15,256 nucleotides of DNA from Acholeplasmatales bacterium (GTDB lineage Bacteria; Bacillota_I; Bacilli_A; Acholeplasmatales; Anaeroplasmataceae): NCBI GenBank assembly GCA_016288675.1, contig JAEELC010000090.1, forward strand, positions 1 to 15,256. Direction: 5' to 3'. Positions 7,192-13,707 of the stretch are shown here, piece after piece (positions within the stretch are counted from its first letter, which is position 1; each line of letters opens with the position of its first letter). Below the pieces are notes generated by a model. The model was not told where the DNA came from, made no database searches, and saw only the letters and a program-made list of their open reading frames with translations. A program made the translations under genes and the position numbers.

Positions 7192-8208
7192 TTAAAGTGT
7201 ACTAGTCACAAGTTGGATTGAAAAATCAATGGTTGAATGATTAATTGCGTTAAAGCAATCACTATCCCAACCTTCTAGCCAAAAGTAAACTTTTAACTTC
7301 ACCATCGTTTTAGTAGTACATCCTAGAGAAGAAGGAAATACCTCTTGTGAATAAATAAGTTGATCTTCACCACGTTCTTTAACATCATCAGGAATAATTA
7401 ATGAATTATAATTATCTTTCATAATACGATTATAATACTCTAACATCATGTTATAATCATTATTCATTCCACCAAAATTATATACGCCATTACGAATAGT
7501 AGGTGTATTAGATGAAAATGAATAGATTTTGGAACTATAAAGATCACTATCTTGTGGTTTGTACTTTTCTACTGGCTTGTATGTAACCACTCCCATACGA
7601 GCAGCATTTGTAGCATTAACAGTTATTTGATTTGGTAATAATCCTAAATTAGGATGATTAAACGGTCCAACTAATAAATCTACAGTTCTATCTGGACTTG
7701 TAGCCATTTGCTCTGTTGCAAAATAAAGTGGCGTACTACCAATAATATCTTCATATTTTTCATTATTAATTGAAACATATAAATCAAGAGAGAAAAATTC
7801 TTCTTTCTCTTCTTTTTCTGCATATTTATTAACTGTATGGAATCCATTTGTTAAATCTTTATAATCATTTGGAGAAACTGTCGTAAACTTCAAATTACTA
7901 TAAATATTTTTAACATCTTTTTCTGATAAAGAAAATGCATTCTCATATCCTCTTTGTAAAAGGATAGCACGCATAACATCAGTTCCTTCTAAAGTATCTT
8001 TAAAAGATCCTTCTAACCCAGTTACTGATAATTCTAAACCCGACTCTTCTGATTGTTCATTTTTTGCACCACCGATACCGATGGTAAAATCACTAACGAC
8101 AGCATTTTGTTGGGTAGAATACCATGCAAATGTAGTTGTTACTACAGTTATTACAAGTAGTATTGAAACAAACATTGAGAAATATATTTTTCTAACAAAG
8201 TATTTCAT
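7192..8208 (-). CDS. Secreted TasA-like fibre protein, paralog D
   Basis: 338 residues. The N-terminus is a SipW-type signal peptide: basic start, hydrophobic core (about 10-26), then 'TTTFAWYST', with likely cleavage before the Trp. The mature part has no motif I recognise until the C-terminal block at 307-338, 'VYFWLEGWDSDCF' with Cys318. That block is shared with the three preceding genes, so this is one family. A second Cys sits in 'SSLGCTTK'. The ATG (8206-8208) follows GGGGAGGA at about ten bases. It is the last of the four paralogs before the signal peptidase genes. A role as a minor or anchoring subunit of a surface fibre is inferred from context and from known SipW-TasA pairs. Confidence 0.75.
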   Translation of the reverse strand: MKYFVRKIYFSMFVSILLVITVVTTTFAWYSTQQNAVVSDFTIGIGGAKNEQSEESGLELSVTGLEGSFKDTLEGTDVMRAILLQRGYENAFSLSEKDVKNIYSNLKFTTVSPNDYKDLTNGFHTVNKYAEKEEKEEFFSLDLYVSINNEKYEDIIGSTPLYFATEQMATSPDRTVDLLVGPFNHPNLGLLPNQITVNATNAARMGVVTYKPVEKYKPQDSDLYSSKIYSFSSNTPTIRNGVYNFGGMNNDYNMMLEYYNRIMKDNYNSLIIPDDVKERGEDQLIYSQEVFPSSLGCTTKTMVKLKVYFWLEGWDSDCFNAINHSTIDFSIQLVTSTL

Positions 8209-8272
8209 TGCATAGTATCCTCCCCATCAAAAATTTTGTCATAATTCATTATTAATTATTAATTGTTAATTA

Positions 8273-9151
8273 TTAACCGTTGTTAGCTGTTTTCTTAGCT
8301 AATCTGAAGTTGAATTGACCAGCAGTAATTCCTTGACCACCAATAGCGTTGAAGCATTGAGCATCCCAACCATCAATGAAGAATGTGAATGTCATACCAA
8401 ATGTAGCTGTTGAGCTTGAAACATCAGCAAGCTTAATTTCATTGTATGTTGCTGAAGCTTCATTAGCAGCTGGAGTATATAAAGCAGTTGCACCAAATGT
8501 GTAATTTGATGTTGGTCTTTCAAGTGGTGTTTCTAGATGCATAACATTGTTATAGTAAGTTAAAGCATCTGGACCAACAGCATTTGCATTAGTTTCTGCT
8601 AAATAACGATATGTGTTTTCAGTATAACCAACACCAGTAACATCAGCTACCTTCTTAACTTGCATATTTAATACATCAGCTAAAGAAACAGTAACTTGTT
8701 GACCGTTTTTAGCACTAGGATCTGTACCAGCATCTTGTAATAAAGTCATAGACTTAGATTGACTAAATGCCATATCACCTAGAGACATATATAATTCTCC
8801 ACCTTGAGAAGGTAAATCTGATACATTAAAGTAAACTGTATATGTTAAGAATACACCAGTAGTGTCATTTTCACCATCTAATGTCTTATAACCAGTAGCA
8901 GTTCTTTGTACAGGCATCATTGTAACACCAGAAGTACCAAAGCTAATTGATGGACCCCATGATCCAGCAGTGCCAGTCTTAGATACCATTAAGTTACCTT
9001 CGTCAGCAGCTGTTACATCAGCATTAATACCAGTAGCAGTAGCGCTTTGGTTAGCTGTGAACCATGCATAAGTTGTTGTTGTTACAGTTACGGCTGCAAC
9101 TCCCATTGTTACGGCACTAAGTGCCAATTTCTTAATTAAATTCTTTTTCAT
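8273..9151 (-). CDS. Secreted TasA-like fibre protein, likely major subunit (paralog C)
   Basis: 292 residues, rich in Ala, Thr and Gly. The SipW-type signal peptide has a Lys-rich start, a hydrophobic Ala/Val/Thr core (about 9-24) and 'TTTTYAWFTAN', like TasA/camelysin leaders, with likely cleavage after Y-A. The C-terminal family motif is 'FFIDGWDAQCFNAIGG' (from about 258), containing the only Cys of the protein, Cys266. A strong AAAGGAG ribosome-binding site lies seven bases before the ATG. The small size, simple composition and good translation signal suggest it is the most abundant subunit. The gap to the preceding gene is 56 bp and shows no clear promoter. A polymer role is inferred from the signal-peptide class and the neighbouring SipW enzymes. 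Confidence 0.78.
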   Translation of the reverse strand: MKKNLIKKLALSAVTMGVAAVTVTTTTYAWFTANQSATATGINADVTAADEGNLMVSKTGTAGSWGPSISFGTSGVTMMPVQRTATGYKTLDGENDTTGVFLTYTVYFNVSDLPSQGGELYMSLGDMAFSQSKSMTLLQDAGTDPSAKNGQQVTVSLADVLNMQVKKVADVTGVGYTENTYRYLAETNANAVGPDALTYYNNVMHLETPLERPTSNYTFGATALYTPAANEASATYNEIKLADVSSSTATFGMTFTFFIDGWDAQCFNAIGGQGITAGQFNFRLAKKTANNG

Positions 9152-9207
9152 GATTTTTCTCCTTTATTTACGTAACAAACACTTTTGATTGGAGTGATCA
9201 ACCAATT

Positions 9208-10521
9208 TTATTGCCAATAAGCGTAAGCATTGAATTCAGTTTCAAGTGAAGACTCGATACTACTTAATTCAAATTTGTTTCTAAAGGTAGTATCGTTATA
9301 CCATCCTTTAAACTTTTTTCCGTATTTATTATACGGCAAATAATAATTTTTGGAAGTACCAATATCATAATAATTACGCGTTACGACTTCGTCACCATTA
9401 TGATAATTGACTTTTTTAAGTGATTCGTATAATCCAGAACGATTTGTAGTGAATGATAACGATACATTTATTTGTTTACCTATAATAGCATCGAAACAAT
9501 CTGCATCCCATCCTTCAATCCAAATCTTAAAAGTTACTTTCTTCACTTCAGCATATTTAGTAAATGAAATTAGCTTACCTGCTTCATAATAGTCAAAACT
9601 TTTAATAGTTCTAGGCACATTATCAATTGATAATGCATTTAATTGATTAGATTCTTTTTGCATGTTATTTACATATGTGAAACTTGCGTTCTTAGTAGAA
9701 TCAAGTGCACTAGCATCTAAATACATCGAATCCTCGTATTTAGTACTATCTAGTTCACTTGCATAGGAACCAAGTCCTATCGAAGGTTCATATATTCGCG
9801 TTTCTTCATCATTTGTAGCACTAAATCTAACTGCATTAGCGGCATTTAATGTTAACTCATTAGAACCTTTACTAATTACTACTGGTTTACCTCTACCACT
9901 GTAAGTAGTTAAGGAATCAAATAAGTAAGCAACATTTGTAGGATCAGTACTTGTTCTAAAATCTGTACTAGTGATACTTGTTTTTTTAAGAGGAGAACCA
10001 TCTCCATTAAACATATAATCACTAGATGAGAAGAATACTGGTAATTCAGCTTGACCCTCTTCTAAAGGATCAATACATTTGAAGTATAAATCAAATTCAG
10101 CATATATAGAGTCGCTTGCGTTAACTTCAACCAAATTTAATTTATCCCTATAAAATACATTTCCATCACTAGTTGTAACAGGCTTTAACAATATTTCTCT
10201 AAATTTAGTATCAACCGTTTTATTATCATATACAACAGTTCTATTATTGATATCAATAAAGTTACCAAATTCATCGAAAGTAAGATTTTCTTTCTTAGCA
10301 ACAAGTGCACGCTTTATATCGTTTTGACTTATTGTATCTGAGAAAGTTGCATTATCAGCACTTATCTTTAATCCTTGTCCGATACTAACATTTATATTTA
10401 AGTCTGTAACATAAGTAGAAATGTTAATACTTAACCAGGAGTAAGTAAATGTAACTGCTGTTAAAGCTAGTGTTGTTATTGCTACAAATAGCATTACAAG
10501 CTTTCTAAAATTAGGTTTCAT
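9208..10521 (-). CDS. Secreted TasA-like protein with C-terminal InlB-like repeat (paralog B)
   Basis: 437 residues. An N-terminal hydrophobic segment (about 8-27) leads to 'FTYSWLSI', a variant of the SipW-type A-W-F-T leader. The family block 'IWIEGWDADCFDAIIGKQI' lies at about 333-351 with Cys342; another Cys sits in 'YFKCIDPL'. Unlike its paralogs, the protein continues for about 85 residues and ends in one Listeria-Bacteroides/InlB B-type repeat (about 372-437), seen as 'KKFKGWYNDTTF' and the terminal 'AYAYW'. Those repeats are beta-grasp folds found in surface adhesins, so this may be a tip or adhesive subunit. The start overlaps the preceding stop as TAATG, suggesting coupled translation; the ribosome-binding site (GAGAGTGA) is weak. 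Confidence 0.75.
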   Translation of the reverse strand: MKPNFRKLVMLFVAITTLALTAVTFTYSWLSINISTYVTDLNINVSIGQGLKISADNATFSDTISQNDIKRALVAKKENLTFDEFGNFIDINNRTVVYDNKTVDTKFREILLKPVTTSDGNVFYRDKLNLVEVNASDSIYAEFDLYFKCIDPLEEGQAELPVFFSSSDYMFNGDGSPLKKTSITSTDFRTSTDPTNVAYLFDSLTTYSGRGKPVVISKGSNELTLNAANAVRFSATNDEETRIYEPSIGLGSYASELDSTKYEDSMYLDASALDSTKNASFTYVNNMQKESNQLNALSIDNVPRTIKSFDYYEAGKLISFTKYAEVKKVTFKIWIEGWDADCFDAIIGKQINVSLSFTTNRSGLYESLKKVNYHNGDEVVTRNYYDIGTSKNYYLPYNKYGKKFKGWYNDTTFRNKFELSSIESSLETEFNAYAYWQ

Positions 10522-11246
10522 TATTCTTTATCACTCTCTGATACTAATGTGAATTCAAGGTTAAAGTTGATTTGCCCACCAAGAATTTGGTCTGTACAAT
10601 CAGGATCCTCTCCTTCAATCCAAAGGATAAGAGTTACTTTAAGTACTTCTTGAGGTTCAAGCTGTTCAATATTTTTTGAGAATACTAATGTATCTGATTT
10701 AAAATATTCTTTGTTATCTGATCTATAAGTTGAAGGATATGCTTTATAATTCTTATCTTCTTTTTGGTAGATAGTACCGATATTATCGTTATCTCCTTCA
10801 AATTCCCATAACCAGCAACAGCTTGATACATTCTTTGTTTCTTGGCTTATCGATAATTGTTCTTTTAATGATACTGTTTCATCACCCATATTCTTTAAAT
10901 AGAATGTGTATCCAATATATGATTTGTCTTCAGATACATATATACCATCTGTAGCACGAGCACGTTCATATTTAATGATTGGGTAAGGAATGTTTTTAGC
11001 TTGATACAAACTATCACAAATAAGTCTTGGGGAATATGTGTCAAATGTAGGATCGGTAGAGATGTAAATAGATTGGTTACTGGCCTTATCACTCATTGAG
11101 ATAGTGAAGCATCCTACATTTTGACCATAATATGTAAGTAAAGCAATCATCGCAAATAGAAACATGAACACAATCATTAACGCTGTAACGATACGTTTAC
11201 TAGTCCATATTTTCTTTACTGTAACTACACCGTAGTCTCTCCTCAT
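10521..11246 (-). CDS. Membrane or secreted family protein, first gene of the locus (paralog A)
   Basis: 241 residues from the ATG at 11246, which lies eight bases after a perfect AAGGAGG; an upstream GTG (11255) overlaps that site and is rejected. Residues 18-40 form a hydrophobic helix after a basic N-terminus. The A-W-F-T signature of its neighbours is not clear, so it may stay anchored by this helix rather than be cleaved. The C-terminal block 'LWIEGEDPDCTDQILGGQI' (from about 208, Cys217) is a divergent version of the shared family motif. It is Cys-rich compared with the others, with an unusual 'SSCCWLW'. It is the first gene behind the tandem riboswitch. A base or anchor for the fibre is possible but inferred. 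Confidence 0.7.
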   Translation of the reverse strand: MRRDYGVVTVKKIWTSKRIVTALMIVFMFLFAMIALLTYYGQNVGCFTISMSDKASNQSIYISTDPTFDTYSPRLICDSLYQAKNIPYPIIKYERARATDGIYVSEDKSYIGYTFYLKNMGDETVSLKEQLSISQETKNVSSCCWLWEFEGDNDNIGTIYQKEDKNYKAYPSTYRSDNKEYFKSDTLVFSKNIEQLEPQEVLKVTLILWIEGEDPDCTDQILGGQINFNLEFTLVSESDKE

Positions 11247-11280
11247 AGGGCACACCTCCTTGTAATATATGTTGGTAAAT

Positions 11281-11316
11281 AAAAAAGTTGCATATCAATA
11301 TGATTGATGTGCAACT
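11281..11316 (-). terminator. Riboswitch-controlled intrinsic terminator
   Basis: On the minus strand AGTTGCA (11310-11316) pairs with TGCAACT (11286-11292), extended past one A-C mismatch by six more pairs (ATCAAT/ATTGAT) and a 3-nt loop, followed by TTTTTT. Its 5' arm is the same AGTTGC that closes the second c-di-GMP aptamer, so terminator and aptamer exclude each other. Confidence 0.85.
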
Positions 11317-11380
11317 GGCTACCATACTTTAAAAGATCAGGCCCTATAGCTTTGCGTCTTCTAGATTTCTCTAGAGTTGC
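11311..11380 (-). promoter_or_regulatory. c-di-GMP-I (GEMM) riboswitch aptamer 2
   Basis: The closing helix GCAACT/AGTTGC (11375-11380 with 11311-11316) encloses a TCTAGA-GAAA-TCTAGA hairpin with the typical GAAA tetraloop. The conserved core GACGCAAAGC (11349-11358) and a second arm ending in 'TATGGTAGCC' follow. These are the hallmarks of the GEMM/c-di-GMP-I class, including the tetraloop and its receptor arm. The 3' closing strand doubles as the terminator's 5' arm, so ligand binding should prevent termination and turn expression on. A covariance search against RF01051 would settle the class. Confidence 0.88.
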
Positions 11381-11392
11381 TTTTTTACATTT

Positions 11393-11455
11393 GCAACTGG
11401 CTGTCTATTTCTAGACCCTATAGCTTTGCGTCATAGAATTTCTTCTATTTTGCCC
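11393..11455 (-). promoter_or_regulatory. c-di-GMP-I (GEMM) riboswitch aptamer 1
   Basis: The 5' element GGGCAAA (11449-11455) is followed by a perfect ATAGAA-GAAA-TTCTAT tetraloop hairpin (11433-11448), then GACGCAAAGCTATAGGG, identical over 17 nt to the second aptamer. A GTCTA-GAAA-TAGAC arm and 'CAGCCAGTTGC' follow. GCAA and TTGC close the domain. Its 3' AGTTGC (11393-11398) is also complementary to the 5' GCAACT of aptamer 2, 12 nt downstream, so the two domains can exchange strands. Confidence 0.88.
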
Positions 11456-11499
11456 TTAATCCTTTTATTTAATTTTAGTAGATCTCTTCCACCAATAAT

Positions 11500-11528
11500 A
11501 TTTTAAAATATTTTTATTTAATTGTCAA
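11500..11528 (-). promoter_or_regulatory. Sigma-A promoter of the riboswitch-controlled locus
   Basis: A perfect TTGACA (11523-11528), a 17-bp spacer and TAAAAT (11500-11505, 5 of 6 consensus bases) lie on the minus strand about 40 bp before the first aptamer. A 7-bp A/T inverted repeat (11527-11533 with 11547-11553) touches the -35 box and could be an operator, or chance. The rest of the 11529-11599 gap is A/T-rich with nothing else visible, including no clear terminator for the preceding EAL gene. Confidence 0.82.
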
Positions 11529-11599
11529 CTATTTTTTATTTATATTAATAGTTATATGATTTTTTTAAATATTTTTAGCTTAATTTTTGATTTTTTTCA

Positions 11600-13210
11600 T
11601 TAAACTATATTATTTTCTTGGTTAGAAGCTGATGTATTTGTATTATATACATCAACTTCATTTTTTTCTTTTTCCTTATTATCTAAAGCTTGTTCTTGCG
11701 CATATTCTTCTTCAGCACCAGGACGAGTTACTCTATATTGTGGTTCTTTAGGACGAGCTGTATTAGATGTAGCATCCTTCTTCCAGCTTTCAAGATGAAT
11801 ATATTCTACAACATCTTTACCTGGGAAAGGCTTAGAATAATAATAACCTTGTGCATAATCAATACCATTCTTCTTGATATATTCTAGCATAGCTTTATTT
11901 TCTACACCTTCAGAAATAATAATACGACGTGTCTTTGCACAAGAATCAACAAGCATTTGTACATAGCGCTCTTGCATTTGGTTATCAGTAATATCACCAA
12001 GGAAACCTCTATCAAGCTTTAATACGTCGATAGGACGAGTTTCGATTTGAGTTACTGCTGAATAATCTAGACCAAGACCATCTGTTGCAATTTCAAAACC
12101 AATGTCACGTAAACGTAATAAGTTAACACGTACAGCATTCATCTTTTCAAACATTGCGTATTGCGCAATTTCTAGAATAATCTTATTTGGTTTAGCATTA
12201 TATTTATGAATGATCTTCTTAAAGTCATCACTCATACCATCATCCATCATCTGCTTAACAGATAAGTTGATAGAAAGCTTAATTTCACGGTTAGGATAAA
12301 TACGTTCAATTTCTTGTTGCATCTTAATAACTTGTTCTAGTGACCATTTAGCAAGATAAGTAATGTCACCTGATTGTTCAAGTACTGAGATAAACTTAGC
12401 AGGAGGGATAATACCTAGCTTAGGATGATCCCAACGTAGTAAGGCTTCAAAACCAAATACTTGATTTTGTTTAACATCAATAATAGGTTGGTAGAACAAT
12501 GTAAGTTCTCCCTTTTGCATGGCTTCACGTACTTCGTTGAAGTATTGTAAGTTTCCAGATTCTTCCTCTTTTAATTCGTTATAGTAAATAATGTATTTGT
12601 TACCACCTTGACGGTTAGCAATGTAGGAAGCAAGTTCTAGGTTTGAGAACAATTCCTTAAATGTAACACCGCAGGTAGGATACATAGCTACACCAATAGA
12701 AGCTGTAATTTGTACATTTTCACGACGAGAGAATGAACCATTGTCATTTACAAGGTCTAGAAGATTATCTGCCATTTCTTGTAATTCATCATAATTGTAT
12801 TCCTTCTTATCAAAGATAACGAAGGTATTATCACTAAATTTAGCAATATTTGCAGCACCTTTTAGCATATGTACTAAACGTTCAGCAATACCACGAATAA
12901 TATTATTAGCACCATCTCCACCAATTAATTCCTTTAACGAATCAAAGTCATCAACTGATATATAGAACATAGCAAATGATCCAAATGAACCAACCTTAGT
13001 AGCGTAAGTGTTAACACTTTGTCTCATTTGAGTCTTAGTCATCATTGTATCAACAAGTACATCATTATCTTCATTTAACTTCTTCTCTTGTTTAATAATA
13101 GATTTAATTAAGAAAAAGCAAAGTACAATAGCTATAATAACTGAAGCAATAGATAAAACTAAGTTTCTTGCATAAATAGCTTTTTCACTTGCAAGGATAA
13201 AATATACCAT
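11600..13210 (-). CDS. Membrane protein with degenerate GGDEF and degenerate EAL domains
   Basis: 536 residues: a transmembrane helix (about 17-39), a GGDEF-fold domain (about 75-210), an EAL domain (about 222-475) and a disordered tail of about 60 residues. At the GGDEF site the sequence reads S-D-N-T-F (126-130), so it should not make c-di-GMP. The EAL domain keeps Glu255 in 'FEALLRW', Asn315, Glu347, Lys398, Glu434 and Gln454. However, 'EITE' reads 'EIAQ' and the metal-binding D-D-F-G reads T-D-G-L (376-379). Phosphodiesterase activity is therefore doubtful; it may bind c-di-GMP as a sensor or be inactive. The start overlaps the preceding gene as TAATG with a strong AAAGGAGGT. It lies directly upstream of the c-di-GMP riboswitch. 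Confidence 0.88.
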   Translation of the reverse strand: MVYFILASEKAIYARNLVLSIASVIIAIVLCFFLIKSIIKQEKKLNEDNDVLVDTMMTKTQMRQSVNTYATKVGSFGSFAMFYISVDDFDSLKELIGGDGANNIIRGIAERLVHMLKGAANIAKFSDNTFVIFDKKEYNYDELQEMADNLLDLVNDNGSFSRRENVQITASIGVAMYPTCGVTFKELFSNLELASYIANRQGGNKYIIYYNELKEEESGNLQYFNEVREAMQKGELTLFYQPIIDVKQNQVFGFEALLRWDHPKLGIIPPAKFISVLEQSGDITYLAKWSLEQVIKMQQEIERIYPNREIKLSINLSVKQMMDDGMSDDFKKIIHKYNAKPNKIILEIAQYAMFEKMNAVRVNLLRLRDIGFEIATDGLGLDYSAVTQIETRPIDVLKLDRGFLGDITDNQMQERYVQMLVDSCAKTRRIIISEGVENKAMLEYIKKNGIDYAQGYYYSKPFPGKDVVEYIHLESWKKDATSNTARPKEPQYRVTRPGAEEEYAQEQALDNKEKEKNEVDVYNTNTSASNQENNIV

Positions 13211-13704
13211 TATTCCTTACCTCCTTTAGTTCCCTCAACCTTAACACCATTTTGAACCATTGCAATAGCTTTGTCAAAAGGTACGGCAGGAGAAACAATA
13301 TAACCTTGAATATAGTCTGCACCAAACTTTTCAAGATATTCAACTTGAATAGGACTTTCAACACCTTCAGAAATAACTTGTAGGTGTAATGATTTAGCCA
13401 TCTTAATAATTTCCGCTTCAATAACACGTGATGCATCATCACTTGCAAGGTTCTTAATAAATTCCTTGTCAGTCTTAATAACATCAATAGGTAATTCCTT
13501 TAAATATAGCATTGATGAATAACCAGTACCAAAGTCATCAAGGTGAATTGAGAAACCTGCTGACTTTAAAATGTTTAACTTAGAAATCATTAATTGATAA
13601 TTTTCCATTAAGTATGTTTCAGTAATTTCAACACAAATAGAGCCTGGCTTTAAATCATTTTTTCTAAACTCAGATAATAATTCATCTACGAAACCAGATT
13701 GCAT
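13210..13704 (-). pseudogene. C-terminal half of an EAL domain, cut off by an amber codon
   Basis: 164 codons in the same frame as the preceding reading frame, separated from it only by TAG-TTA. It carries the second half of an intact EAL domain: 'VEITET', 'LDDFGTGYSS', 'VIKTDKEF', 'VISEGVES' and 'DYIQGY', all with the expected catalytic residues. It starts at an ATG two codons after the stop, but I see no ribosome-binding site there. A half EAL domain would not fold into a working enzyme, so I read this as the detached end of one gene rather than a gene of its own. Its stop overlaps the next gene's start (TAATG). Confidence 0.75.
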
Positions 13705-13707
13705 TAA

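Noticed and set aside
8209..8272. AT-rich direct repeats (TTAATAATTAA) with a weak promoter-like pair between paralogs C and D
   Set aside because: The matches to -35 and -10 are poor and expected by chance in such A/T-rich sequence.
9152..9207. Possible dedicated promoter for the likely major subunit
   Set aside because: No -35/-10 pair with acceptable spacing was found; only a short 5-bp ATTGG/CCAAT inverted repeat is present.
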